From assembly GCA_964421875.1 (NCBI GenBank), contig CAYQZD010000007.1, positions 1 to 59,148 on the forward strand: a stretch of 59,148 bases of DNA, in the 5' to 3' direction. The DNA comes from CAYQZD01 sp964421875. Its GTDB lineage: Bacteria > Electryoneota > Tariuqbacteria > Tariuqbacterales > Tariuqbacteraceae. Every line of letters starts with the position of its first letter. Within the stretch, counting starts at the first letter, position 1. Below are positions 31,444 to 40,642 of this stretch, piece by piece. The notes below the pieces were generated by a model. It did no database searches, was not told the origin of the DNA, and saw only the letters and a list, made by a program, of their open reading frames with translations. The translations under genes and the position numbers were made by a program.

Positions 31444-33183
31444 TTAACTGTCGTTGTTCACCCCCATCCCCTCCCGGCTGCGCCGAATAATCAGTCGGTC
31501 GTACAGCACCAGGATGAAAGCGGTCAAGAATCCCAATCCTCCAAACATCAGCCACATCAAATCCGGGCGGCCCATATCCCGCGCTATCGCGCCGTAACCC
31601 TGCCCCGACAAAATCCCTCCGAACAGGTTCCCCAGCGCCACCGCCCAAAAATAATACCCCATATACAGCGCCTTCTTGTCCATCGGAGCGATGCGGCCGA
31701 TATACTCCTGGCTCTTGGGGGAAGCCATCATCTCCCCGAATGCGAAGCAGACTATCGCTCCCGCCACCGGCCAGCCGCTGTGCAGGAACGCGGTGGCTCC
31801 GATGCCGATGGAAGCCACAATCACTCCACCCACCATCGCCGAGAAGGGATTCCAGCGCGCGATGATGAAGGAAACCAAAAGCTGGAACACCACTATCGCC
31901 CCGGCGTCGAACTTGATGAGGTATTCCGGATTGACCTGCTTCCCCATCGCAATCAGATCGTGAGCCATCGCGTAAAGCTGCTCCTGAGAAACGGTCTGAC
32001 CGAAAGCCAAAGTGCGCTCAATCAAGAGTTCAAGCTGGAAAGGCTCCACCCGTATCCGCGCCGCCAGCAGGTCTTCCACTAACTGATTGAGTTCCGCAGA
32101 CGACAGCATCGCTCCCACCTGCGGAATGTGCTCACTCAAAACCCGGACTATCACATCGGGATTTATATACGATATAACGCCGAAAAAGCCCCACAAACTG
32201 GGAAGCATATCGCTTGTGTCCACAAAATCCCGGATGTACTCCGGCATCGTTATCCAAATCTGATTGAACGAAGTCCAGAAACCGGAAAGTATCAGCAGAT
32301 ACAAAGCGAAGCGCCAATTCCCCATCTTCATCGGAGGCAGCGGAGCGTTCAAACCTGCCCTGCGCAGCGGAATGTCCACCAGCAGATTCGCCGCCAGCCA
32401 GATGGGGATGATGATTATCACCGTCCCCCAACTCAGCCATCCCTGGCTCGCGGTCATCATCAGAAAAAGAATGACGAATACAGTGATGAAAAAGCGGGTG
32501 TTACCCAGTACCTCCACCATATCGCTGAATACTCTATTCAGCGAACGTTTCTCACCCGATTTCGCTTCGGTCGTGGGTTCCTTGTAGAAAAGCAGCAGCC
32601 AGATGAAATTGACCCCTATCCAGCAGGAAGAAGCGATGAAAACGTAATCCCAAGACCAGCCCCGGATTATCCCCGCCACCACCGGACCCATCAAGCCGCC
32701 CACATTTACCATCATATAAAAAATGCCGAATCCCATCGAGGCGTTGGACTCGTCGGTGGTGCGAGCCACCGTTCCCACCACCACCGGCTTGAAAGTAGCC
32801 GCGCCGAGAGCGACCATTAAAAAGGCGAGGAAAAAGGTCTCGTAAGTGTTGAACTGTCCCAGCAGAAAATACGCCGGAACCATTATCAGGTAAGCGACGA
32901 AAAATGTCTTCTTGTAACCGAACCGGTCCGCCAGCGCCCCTGTGAGTACCGGCAGAAGATAGAGAATGAAGGTTATCACTCCCTGCAAAGTCCCTCGCTG
33001 CTCGGAAGTAAAACCCAGCCCCCCTTCAGAAGTGGCGCCGGTGATGTATAAAGACGAAACGGAGAAGAACCCGTACCAGGCCATCCGCTCGAATATTTCC
33101 ATCGTGTTGGCAATCCAGAAGGCCGCCGGGTAAGGACTGCGCTTCGGTTTCACGCCACCGGCGGCTCCCATAGTTTCACTCAT
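31444..33183 (-). CDS. POT-family proton-coupled peptide transporter
   Basis: Major-facilitator permease of the proton-dependent oligopeptide (POT/PTR) family, 579 residues. It has the helix 1 E-x-x-E-R motif (TMEIFERMAWYGFF), used for proton coupling, LTGALADRFGYKKTFF between helices 2 and 3, and the family signature FYMMVNVGGLMGP. An insertion of about 90 residues in the middle (VRVLSEHIPQVGAMLSSAEL to LIAMGKQVNPEYLIKF) forms amphipathic helices not found in the compact family members. It is followed by its own terminator, and lies downstream of yajC in the same direction with a 76-base gap. Confidence 0.9.
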   Translation of the reverse strand: MSETMGAAGGVKPKRSPYPAAFWIANTMEIFERMAWYGFFSVSSLYITGATSEGGLGFTSEQRGTLQGVITFILYLLPVLTGALADRFGYKKTFFVAYLIMVPAYFLLGQFNTYETFFLAFLMVALGAATFKPVVVGTVARTTDESNASMGFGIFYMMVNVGGLMGPVVAGIIRGWSWDYVFIASSCWIGVNFIWLLLFYKEPTTEAKSGEKRSLNRVFSDMVEVLGNTRFFITVFVILFLMMTASQGWLSWGTVIIIIPIWLAANLLVDIPLRRAGLNAPLPPMKMGNWRFALYLLILSGFWTSFNQIWITMPEYIRDFVDTSDMLPSLWGFFGVISYINPDVIVRVLSEHIPQVGAMLSSAELNQLVEDLLAARIRVEPFQLELLIERTLAFGQTVSQEQLYAMAHDLIAMGKQVNPEYLIKFDAGAIVVFQLLVSFIIARWNPFSAMVGGVIVASIGIGATAFLHSGWPVAGAIVCFAFGEMMASPKSQEYIGRIAPMDKKALYMGYYFWAVALGNLFGGILSGQGYGAIARDMGRPDLMWLMFGGLGFLTAFILVLYDRLIIRRSREGMGVNNDS

Positions 33184-33259
33184 ACTGGCTCCTTAAAAAA
33201 GCTATCCGGATTCAATGTTCGTTGTCGATGCTGTATGACAGGGATTCCCCGTCCGATTC

Positions 33260-33604
33260 TTAGGAATCGCTGCCGCTCCCGCCGCGGGATACTAAACGGC
33301 CCACCGAAGACCGCTCTACCTCAATCTTCACATCCTTGGCGATTTTGACGACGAGAGTGGTCTCATTGTCCTTGACGCCCACAATCTCACCGTGAATCCC
33401 CCCGGCGGTTACGATTTTATCGCCTTTCTGCAGACCCTTCAGCATCGCCTGCTGCTGCTTCTGCCGCTTAGCCTGAGGACGAATCATCAGAAAATAGATG
33501 ATTAAAATGATGGCAATCCAGGGTAAAAATCCGACGATTCCCATACCCCCGCCACCGCCTCCCTGACCGGAAGGTTGAGCCATCGCTAAAAAATGAAAAA
33601 ACAT
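33260..33604 (-). CDS. yajC: Preprotein translocase subunit YajC
   Basis: YajC, the small inner-membrane partner of SecDF in the Sec export system; 114 residues. A glycine-rich linker is followed by the single membrane segment (IVGFLPWIAIILIIYFLMIRP) and the conserved cytosolic start QAKRQKQQQAMLKGLQKGD and TAGGIHGEIVGV. Unusually, secD and secF do not follow; a POT transporter does. tgt, its frequent neighbour, lies upstream but separated by a methyltransferase gene and a 500-base repeat-bearing gap. Confidence 0.96.
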   Translation of the reverse strand: MFFHFLAMAQPSGQGGGGGGMGIVGFLPWIAIILIIYFLMIRPQAKRQKQQQAMLKGLQKGDKIVTAGGIHGEIVGVKDNETTLVVKIAKDVKIEVERSSVGRLVSRGGSGSDS

Positions 33605-33684
33605 TACGTCTCCTGTTTTATATGCAATTACCGATATTATATATCAATTAGAGTTTCTGAAAGTGTGTATATAGTCATTCCAAA

Positions 33685-33816
33685 AGGGCGTGTTGCCTAA
33701 ATCCCATTATCGCGGTGTCGGGTCCCCGCACCCGACACTAACTAATTATTATTAATGCATATGCTGTCGACTACGGAGAGTCGAAAGCACGTAGAACCCA
33801 TTTGGGCAACAGCCCC
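33685..33816. repeat. Nested palindromic element, TGTTGCC family, copy 2
   Basis: Outer arms GGGCGTGTTGCCTAAAT and TTTGGGCAACAGCCC enclose GTGTCGGGT/ACCCGACAC (about 33715-33738) and GCTGTCGACT/AGTCGAAAGC (33763-33788). It parallels the element at 10019-10151. The rest of the gap 33605-34108 has the 33842-33866 palindrome and otherwise nothing I recognise. Confidence 0.75.
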
Positions 33817-34108
33817 TGTAAAGAATGACGAAAAGAAGGATGTCATTCCCGCGAAAGCGGGAATCCAAAGCCTTGATTATTATTGAATTATGATATTTTC
33901 TAAAATGTCAGTGTCCGACACTCTTTTCGAATATAGCATTATACTCAAGAATCTACATCCGTGCTATTCAATAGTATAATTTCAATAAAACCTGCTTAAT
34001 CCGTTTAATCCGCCATAGGCAAACAAGTCCGCTGTGAATTTTTATCTTTAATTATCAAATGCTTGAAAATCTAGTTCAGACTGGTAAAGTTCTACCTCTT
34101 CAATAATC

Positions 34109-34738
34109 CTAAAACAACTCAATCCTAACAATACCACTAATCTGCATCAATAATCCGATTACCAAAATCGCAACTATGGTATATCTCTCACTTTTAAATA
34201 TTTTACGAAAACCGTAAACCTCAACATCGGTGGAACTGGGAGTTGAATCAATCCTGCTCTTACCTACCCAGCACGGAACCTCTTTGCGATATTGGCGGTA
34301 ATTATCGCCGAACTTCTCTTCCAAAACATATTCCTCCCAGGCGATAATGGGAATGTACTGCGCTATGAACAGGAAAAAGAAGATGAACGCCACACCAAAA
34401 AAACCGCTGGTCAAGCTCAATCCCAGTCCAATCAAGCCATTACCGATATAAATAGGATTCCGCGTATAGCGGAATGGACCTTCCCGAATCAACCATTCTC
34501 CGGTCTTACCGCTGCGGGTCCGTGTGATACTGCGGGCGTATTTTATGCTTAACATCCGCAGCCATTCTCCGGCGATAATCAGACATAAGCCGATCAAAGG
34601 ACAGATGAGTTGCGACCTGGAATCTCTCCAAACGAAAGTTGCCGCGAATAAGAATAGCCAAAAAGGAATCGGTGTAAAATCTCTATGCCGAAAGAACCAC
34701 TCCCCAATCTTAATTAGAAAACGCTTGCCATTTTCCAA
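34109..34738 (-). CDS. PEMT/ICMT-family membrane methyltransferase
   Basis: Integral-membrane S-adenosylmethionine-dependent methyltransferase of the isoprenylcysteine carboxyl/phospholipid type, 209 residues with four to five membrane segments. The cofactor signature is GPFRYTRNPIYIGNGLIGLG, followed by WEEYVLEEKFGDNYRQYRKEV, a classic family ending. A C-terminal membrane segment (YTIVAILVIGLLMQISGI) is an addition. Substrate unknown; bacterial members methylate phospholipids or small thiols. TTG start behind AAGGATT. Interrupts the usual tgt-yajC order. Confidence 0.85.
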   Translation of the reverse strand: MENGKRFLIKIGEWFFRHRDFTPIPFWLFLFAATFVWRDSRSQLICPLIGLCLIIAGEWLRMLSIKYARSITRTRSGKTGEWLIREGPFRYTRNPIYIGNGLIGLGLSLTSGFFGVAFIFFFLFIAQYIPIIAWEEYVLEEKFGDNYRQYRKEVPCWVGKSRIDSTPSSTDVEVYGFRKIFKSERYTIVAILVIGLLMQISGIVRIELF

Positions 34739-34789
34739 CCGTTAATCCTTGAATAAATTTATCATACATTCGGTAAATCGTTGTTCACA

Positions 34790-35899
34790 TCAATAATCAC
34801 GCAAAAAATCCCCCCTCCACTCGAAAAAATCCCCCTTCACAATATGCTCCCGCGCCAAGCGCATCATCTCCTGAAAATAATAGGTGTTGTGAATACTCGC
34901 CAGCCGCAAGCCCAGTATTTCCTCCGCTATAAAAAGATGGTGCAGGTAAGCCCGTGTAAAATTCTGACAGGTATAACAACTGCAGTCCGGGTCCGGAGGC
35001 GAATAATCCGTACTATGACCGGCGTTGCGAAGATTGACCTTGCCCCCGTGAGTGAAAAGCTGACCGTTGCGGGCGTTCCGGGTGGGCAGCACACAGTCGA
35101 ACATATCGTAACCCATACCCACGGAATAAAGCAAATCCTCCGGAGTCCCCGTCCCCATCAAGTAGCGGGGTCTCTCCTCCGGAAGCAGTTTCACACTGAA
35201 TTCCGCCAATTCCCGGAAAGCCGCCGCCGGCTCACCCACCGAAAGCCCCCCCACCGCATAGCCGGGAAAATCCATCTCAACCAGCGCCGCCGCCGAAACC
35301 GTCCGAATCTCGCTATAAGTCGAACCCTGCACTACGGGAAACAGAAAACGCTGATAATCATATACTTTGTCGGCGTTTTTGAAATGGTTCAAACACCGCC
35401 GCGCCCAGTCGATAGTCCGCCGGTTGTCCTCCGCGGCTTGACCCGGGTCGCAGGGATAGGGCGAGCAGACATCGAGGCACATTATAATATCAGCCCCCAA
35501 TCCCAACTCAATGTCTATCACCGATTCCGGCGTAAAAAAGTGATATGAGCCGTCGATATGAGACTGAAATCTCACCCCCTCATCAGTCACCTTGTTCAAA
35601 CCTGCTAATGAGAAAACCTGATACCCGCCGGAATCGGTCAACATCGCTCCCCGCCAGTTCATAAAACGGTGCAGACCCCCCGCCTGTTTCACCACCTCTA
35701 CTCCAGGCCGCAAATACAGATGATACGCATTGCCCAAAATCAGCTTCGCCCCCGCAGCTTCAAGGTCGTCGTGAGAAAGTGTTTTCACCGTGGCTTGAGT
35801 CCCCACCGGCATAAATACCGGCGTGGGAACCTCGCCATGGTCAGTGGAAAGCGTCCCCGCCCGGGCCGAACCGCATACACCATCTACACGGAAAAACAT
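34790..35899 (-). CDS. tgt: tRNA-guanine transglycosylase
   Basis: Exchanges guanine-34 for preQ1 in GUN-anticodon tRNAs, a step of queuosine synthesis. 369 residues. Catalytic aspartates are in MLTDSGGYQVFSL (nucleophile region) and ADIIMCLDVC, the substrate region includes PVVQGSTYSEIR and LMGTGTPEDLLYSV, and the zinc site is CSCYTC with a following histidine. Its start overlaps the prmC end by 16 bases, so prfA-prmC-tgt form one transcript. Confidence 0.97.
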   Translation of the reverse strand: MFFRVDGVCGSARAGTLSTDHGEVPTPVFMPVGTQATVKTLSHDDLEAAGAKLILGNAYHLYLRPGVEVVKQAGGLHRFMNWRGAMLTDSGGYQVFSLAGLNKVTDEGVRFQSHIDGSYHFFTPESVIDIELGLGADIIMCLDVCSPYPCDPGQAAEDNRRTIDWARRCLNHFKNADKVYDYQRFLFPVVQGSTYSEIRTVSAAALVEMDFPGYAVGGLSVGEPAAAFRELAEFSVKLLPEERPRYLMGTGTPEDLLYSVGMGYDMFDCVLPTRNARNGQLFTHGGKVNLRNAGHSTDYSPPDPDCSCYTCQNFTRAYLHHLFIAEEILGLRLASIHNTYYFQEMMRLAREHIVKGDFFEWRGDFLRDY

Positions 35900-36759
35900 C
35901 TGCCTCCCAAAACGCGCGGTCTCCCCGATAAATCATCCCGTATCTCTATGTCTTTTAATACCGGGCTGAGAATTTCAGCAGTCTCCACTGCCCGCATCTC
36001 CGCAATCTCCAGCAGCGCCCAGCCCCCCTCCCGGCAAACAAGATGAAGAACCTCCGCCAGCCGCCGGTAAAAATCCAGCCCGTCCTCCCCTCCGTCCAAA
36101 GCCCGCGCGGGCTCATACTCTTTCACTTCCCGCGGCAGTCCTCCCATCTCCCGCCGGGAAACATAGGGCGGATTGGATAAAACCAAATCGTAATCTCCAC
36201 CGGTATTCTCCGCAAATGAACCATTCATCACATCGGCTGAAATCAGCCGGATTCCATCCCTCATTCCGTTCAATTCAATGTTTTCCGAAGCAAGCTCCAT
36301 TGCCTCCGCAGACTTCTCCAACGCAGTAACCTCGCAATCCGAGTTCGCCGAAATCGCCATCGCAATCGCTCCCGTCCCGGTTCCAATGTCAAGAACTCGA
36401 CCATAATCCTTCGCTTCAACAATTTCCAACGCCCATTCCACTAAAACCTCCGTCTCCGGCCGGGGAATAAGCGCTCTGGGGTCGGTCTTCAGCCGAATCC
36501 CGTAAAACTCCGTCTCCTCTATGATATAATGCAAGGGCTCGCCCTCAAGCCGCCGTGCAAGCAGCCTGTTCCCCTCAACTGTCTCCGGCGGTGATAGGAT
36601 TCGCGATTGATCGAGGAGAAGATGGGAGCGATTCGTTCCCAGCGCTTTACACAGGATGGCTTCGGTGTCGCCTGCAGCATTGTTCACCCCCGCCCGCGTC
36701 AGCAGGAGGGAAGAGACCAACAGCCAGTCCCGCACCGTTATGGGCTCACGCGCTATCAC
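35884..36759 (-). CDS. prmC: Release factor glutamine methyltransferase
   Basis: PrmC/HemK methylates the glutamine of the GGQ motif of release factors. 291 residues: a helical N-terminal domain, the cofactor motif VLDIGTGTGAIAMAI and the catalytic NPPY motif (LVLSNPPYVSRREM). The GTG start overlaps the prfA stop as GTGA, so the enzyme is translationally coupled to its own substrate. Confidence 0.95.
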   Translation of the reverse strand: MIAREPITVRDWLLVSSLLLTRAGVNNAAGDTEAILCKALGTNRSHLLLDQSRILSPPETVEGNRLLARRLEGEPLHYIIEETEFYGIRLKTDPRALIPRPETEVLVEWALEIVEAKDYGRVLDIGTGTGAIAMAISANSDCEVTALEKSAEAMELASENIELNGMRDGIRLISADVMNGSFAENTGGDYDLVLSNPPYVSRREMGGLPREVKEYEPARALDGGEDGLDFYRRLAEVLHLVCREGGWALLEIAEMRAVETAEILSPVLKDIEIRDDLSGRPRVLGGRCFSV

Positions 36760-37826
36760 ACTACGGTCTGTAAATTCTCTAATTTCTCCGCGTTTCCAGC
36801 CTCGCGCAGCTTATCCAGAAGTTCACCCATATCGCCTTCCATTACGCTTTCAAGGCGGTATAGTGTGAGGTTGATACGGTGGTCGGTCACCCTCCCCTGG
36901 GGGAAATTATAGGTGCGGATTTTTGCAGACCGGTCTCCGCTCCCCACCATCTGCCTCCGTAAAGCAGCCTCTTTTTCTATCTGCTCCTTCATTATTATAT
37001 CGTATAGGCGGGCGCGGAGCACTTTCATCGCTTTCACTTTATTCTTATGCTGGGATTTCTCATCCTGGCAGGAAACCACTAATCCGGTGGGAAGATGAGT
37101 GATGCGAACCGCAGAATCGGTGGTGTTGACATGCTGCCCCCCGGGCCCCGAAGACCGGAATACGTCTATCCTCAGCTCCTCAGGGTCGATTTCCACTTCG
37201 ACCTCCTCCGCTTCAGGTAAAACCGCCACCGAAGTGGCGGAAGTGTGTATCCGGCCCGAAGACTCGGTCTGAGGAACCCGCTGCACCCGATGCACCCCGC
37301 TCTCATACTTCATCCGGGAATAAACTTCATCCCCGGAAATTGAGAAAATCACCTCCTTAAAACCGCCCAAATCCGAGGGGCTGGAGGACAGAATCTCCAG
37401 TCTCCAGCCCTCACGCTCAGCGTAGCGGCGGTACATCCGGAAAAGGTCCCCGGCGAAAAGACCCGCCTCTTCCCCGCCGGTTCCGGCGCGGATTTCCACT
37501 ATAATGTTCTTCGAATCACGAGGGTCCGGGGGTAAAAGCAATAGACTGAACTCTTCCTCGCGCTTCCGGTATTCGTCTTCCAGCGCCGGGAGCTCATCCT
37601 CTGCCAACGCCTTCAGCTCCTCATCCTCGGAAGAAGTCAAAACCTCCCGGTACTCGGAGATTTCAGCTTCGAGGCTCTGCAGGAAGTCGATGGCTTTAAC
37701 CAATCCTTCAAGGCGGCTGAATTCCTTGGCTAACCTCGCGTATTCTGTAGGCCGCGATGCCGCCTCAGCCATCAGGTTCTCTAATTCCTTGAACCTGTCC
37801 TTTATCTCTTTAAACTTGTCGTTCAT
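36756..37826 (-). CDS. prfA: Peptide chain release factor 1
   Basis: RF1, terminating at UAA and UAG. 356 residues, with the coiled N-terminal domain, the codon-recognition region, the peptidyl-tRNA hydrolysis motif SSGPGGQHVNTTDSAVR and the C-terminal KIRTYNFPQGRVTDHRI. First gene of prfA-prmC-tgt. RF1 does not read UGA, so it does not compete with the selenocysteine decoding implied at 23520. Confidence 0.97.
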   Translation of the reverse strand: MNDKFKEIKDRFKELENLMAEAASRPTEYARLAKEFSRLEGLVKAIDFLQSLEAEISEYREVLTSSEDEELKALAEDELPALEDEYRKREEEFSLLLLPPDPRDSKNIIVEIRAGTGGEEAGLFAGDLFRMYRRYAEREGWRLEILSSSPSDLGGFKEVIFSISGDEVYSRMKYESGVHRVQRVPQTESSGRIHTSATSVAVLPEAEEVEVEIDPEELRIDVFRSSGPGGQHVNTTDSAVRITHLPTGLVVSCQDEKSQHKNKVKAMKVLRARLYDIIMKEQIEKEAALRRQMVGSGDRSAKIRTYNFPQGRVTDHRINLTLYRLESVMEGDMGELLDKLREAGNAEKLENLQTVV

Positions 37827-37890
37827 CCCGGTATATCATCCCGAATAATCTGCTTCGCGGTAGTCCACTCGCTAACATACCATATTTTGT

Positions 37891-37919
37891 TTAACATACG
37901 TATGAAACACTTCTTTAAT
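37891..37919 (+). promoter_or_regulatory. Predicted promoter of structured element B
   Basis: TTAACA (37891-37896), 17-base spacer and TTTAAT (37914-37919) on the plus strand, predicting a start at about 37926, just before the element. No plus-strand gene follows, which points to an independent RNA. Confidence 0.55.
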
Positions 37920-37930
37920 TAAAACATTTA

Positions 37931-38026
37931 TCTTGAAAATAGCGGCGGGGTAAATACGCGAGCCGTGAGTTTTCATTCTTATTTGTGCGATGATTCGCGA
38001 AGAGAAGCCATCGAATGATGGTTTCT
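37931..38026 (+). ncRNA. Structured repeat element, copy B
   Basis: GAAAAT (37935) pairs with GTTTTC, giving a U-G wobble on the plus strand but an A-C mismatch on the minus strand. AGCGGC and GAGCC follow the shared core, and GATGATT, GCCATC and GATGG make the two competing hairpins; the last one (GAAGCCATC/GATGGTTTC) again contains a plus-strand G-U. So the plus strand is favoured. It lies between two minus-strand genes, beyond the end of the tubulin-like gene. Confidence 0.65.
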
Positions 38027-38099
38027 CAATATCCCGTTTTACCACTGCCTGATACAATTTGTTCCTCTGTGCAATACTTGACCACCGGCAGGCTCCGTC

Positions 38100-40370
38100 T
38101 TAGGGTAAAATCTCCTCTGACAGTATTGACCATTTAGCTTCTTCTTTCATCAAATATAAACGCCGCTTCTCACGGTATGAACCGGAACCGGAGATTCTCC
38201 GCAGGTCCACCACCGCAAGAATCCCCGCCCCCGCCTCCAAAATCTGCATCTCCTTGAGATTCGCCCTGATTGAGCTGACATTCTCATTAATACGCCGGTT
38301 ATAATCCAGCCAATTAACCTTATTCTTACCCTTGGCAAAAAACCTCTCAGAATAAAAGCCCGAATAGAGCCGGGGATTCCGCTCGTCCCAGGCTTCACTC
38401 CAGCGATAAATAAAATCCTTGACTTCCCGAGCCCTCTCTGCGGTTTCACCGGCGGAGGAATAAGTGACCTCATCGAGAATGATAATCGGGGTCCGCTGGA
38501 TTATAACGAAGTTGGAAAGTTCAAAAAAGTCCTCCGAGGCCAAAATCACGTTCCCCTCGGTATTCAGATTCTCCGGAGGAGTAATGGGATAACTCGCCAG
38601 ATGAATCTCCTTCTCCTCGAAACCTATGATGGAATCCAATGGATTCGGATAGTTGAGGACAAAGGCGGGATTGCTGCGCTCTTCCCCGTATTCATCCGGC
38701 GCTATCAAACTCACGGCAAAGTAAATCCCCGTCGGAGTTGAAACCAGGGTATCTTCACTATCAATCTCGACGTTCACCCGGCACCGATAGCTTTGCACCA
38801 GGCTTGGCTGAGAATTATACAAATCGAGTCTGCCTTTTGCCTTATCGACAACTATATAAAAAATGTCCTTCGCAGGATAATAGGAAACAAAACACAATGG
38901 GAGCTTCCCCGCGCCGGTTCCCGATCTACCGCCAGTAGCGCCCCCTCCCATTATATAATCTCTAAAAATAAACAAAGCCGTTAAAATGATGATTCCCACC
39001 GCAGGCCAGAGGATGAACGGCGCGAATGAACGCTTCTGAGAATAACTGATTTCAAACTCGTCATCCGCAGAAACTTCCGCTTCAGACTCCGCCATCGTCT
39101 CCAATCCGTTCGACACCTCCGTCTTTTCCCGACCCATTGAAATGACATCCACCTCCTCCAATCGTGAATCGGGAATTTCAATCTCGGTTTCCCGGTCGGA
39201 TTCCATTTCCCCAAACTCTTGCTCCCCGCAGGAATCAGCCGCCGAAGTGAAGAGGGTAAGGTTTTCCAAAGGCGAGGTGTCGAGGGTGACAATGTCCCGG
39301 TCGAGTTTGTGACGCATAAGTTTCGCTTCGAGCCGCACGCTGTCTATCATCTGATACACTCCCTCCGGGAGAGGCAGTCCGGTGAGAATTACCGACAATC
39401 TAAGCGGAGAACCCGGAGGCGACCTGAATAGTCCAAAATAACAGCCGCAGCCTCTGGTTAATCCGCTAAACGCTTCCATCCATTGTGCCCAATATTCGAC
39501 TCTTTCATTCTGAAAAAATTCCTCAGGAGCCGATAGTATCAAACCCCCGGTCTTGGCCTCGCTGTAACTGATTCCCTCGGGCCAGGGCGATTCTTGGTAC
39601 AACAATCGTTCAAGCGTCTCGACACGGTCCGCTATGTTCTTTACTGTGAAATTGTCGATTGAGCCAAAAACCTGAATCCCCCCGCTCGAAAGGATACGCC
39701 TGATATCTTCACCGTCGAAAGACTGAAAAGGGAATACTTCGGTATCCAGATTTATACGGTTGAAATAATCGAATCCCTCAGCGATATAATCGTTGGATGG
39801 ACCAAGAAATCCTTCCAAATTTGAATCCGGGAATAGATCCAAAAGCGCATCGTTGCGGATGAGAATGAGACCATTAAGCGGCGAATGGATTAACTCGTGC
39901 AAAGCCAATACCGCGTTGTAACGGTCCAAAGTCCCCTCAAATTCAAAGGGTAAAGCCCCGATTGCGCTGACAGGCAAACCCAGCTCGGAACTGATTCCAC
40001 ATAGCTTACCTAAGTTGCCTCCGGTCCCTCCGGCCAATCCTCCGCAAACCAAAAGCCGCTCACTCCGGGGAAATTTCCTCCGCACAATCTCTAAAATCTT
40101 CGGCGCGTTAGACCGGATGATCCTACCGCCGGTCTCACGGTCTCGACCGGCGCCGTCCCCGGCCTTCGGAGAAAGAATGAATCTGCTCTCGTCGGGAAGG
40201 TCGATGGTCTTAAGGTCGCTTTCCGAAGTGTTGAAAGCGATGCATTCGTACCCTAACGACGCAAAGGACTGAGCGATGGCGCCGCCCGCCTGCCCCAATC
40301 CTATAATACCCAACCTGAGGCTTCTCCCAACCTCCAAATCAACTTCTTTGTCTTGATTGGAATTATTCAT
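38100..40370 (-). CDS. FtsZ/CetZ-like GTPase fused to degenerate L,D-transpeptidase
   Basis: A 756-residue protein with four parts. Residues of about 17-330 are a tubulin/FtsZ-family domain: LGIIGLGQAGGAIAQSF, AFNTSESDL, the phosphate loop GGLAGGTGGN (110-119; the usual GGGTG core is altered to LAGGTGG), ALPFEFEGTLDRYNA and ILIRNDALLDLF. An acidic linker follows, then one membrane helix (FILWPAVGIIILTALFIF, about 450). Beyond it are a YkuD L,D-transpeptidase-like domain (about 490-620: YIVVDKAKGRLDLYN, TPTGIYFAVS, LNYPNPLDSI) and an NTF2-like domain (FIYRWSEAWDERNPRLYSGF) as in Cds6-type transpeptidases. The transpeptidase motif H-G...S-x-G-C reads IHLAS...TEGNV, with Asn for the catalytic Cys, so it is probably inactive and may bind peptidoglycan. 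Topology: GTPase in the cytoplasm, the rest in the periplasm. Not an ordinary FtsZ. Confidence 0.8.
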   Translation of the reverse strand: MNNSNQDKEVDLEVGRSLRLGIIGLGQAGGAIAQSFASLGYECIAFNTSESDLKTIDLPDESRFILSPKAGDGAGRDRETGGRIIRSNAPKILEIVRRKFPRSERLLVCGGLAGGTGGNLGKLCGISSELGLPVSAIGALPFEFEGTLDRYNAVLALHELIHSPLNGLILIRNDALLDLFPDSNLEGFLGPSNDYIAEGFDYFNRINLDTEVFPFQSFDGEDIRRILSSGGIQVFGSIDNFTVKNIADRVETLERLLYQESPWPEGISYSEAKTGGLILSAPEEFFQNERVEYWAQWMEAFSGLTRGCGCYFGLFRSPPGSPLRLSVILTGLPLPEGVYQMIDSVRLEAKLMRHKLDRDIVTLDTSPLENLTLFTSAADSCGEQEFGEMESDRETEIEIPDSRLEEVDVISMGREKTEVSNGLETMAESEAEVSADDEFEISYSQKRSFAPFILWPAVGIIILTALFIFRDYIMGGGATGGRSGTGAGKLPLCFVSYYPAKDIFYIVVDKAKGRLDLYNSQPSLVQSYRCRVNVEIDSEDTLVSTPTGIYFAVSLIAPDEYGEERSNPAFVLNYPNPLDSIIGFEEKEIHLASYPITPPENLNTEGNVILASEDFFELSNFVIIQRTPIIILDEVTYSSAGETAERAREVKDFIYRWSEAWDERNPRLYSGFYSERFFAKGKNKVNWLDYNRRINENVSSIRANLKEMQILEAGAGILAVVDLRRISGSGSYREKRRLYLMKEEAKWSILSEEILP

Positions 40371-40642
40371 AACTTGATAAATTATCCATAAAAATGGATA
40401 ATTTCAAGTATCTAATCCTGATAATTCAGGTTGTTGAATAATGTTTGAAGAAATACTCCGTAATCGTCATCGCGAGAAAGTCCGCTGAACAGCGAATTCG
40501 AAGCCACAAAGATGAGACTTGGGCAGCGGAAACTAACTAATCGGAAAAGAATAATTGGAAAGGTGTAGGAATAATTGGAGTGAAAAGAGTGAATAAATCT
40601 GACAGAGAGGTTTCGCTGAAGGACTAAACCACAATGATGTTC

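Noticed and set aside
31330..32082. 250-residue plus-strand open frame opposite the POT transporter
   Set aside because: It begins in a terminator palindrome and is antisense to membrane-helix codons; composition is His/Arg/Pro-rich.
34781..35548. 255-residue plus-strand open frame opposite tgt
   Set aside because: Shadow of the conserved tgt gene.
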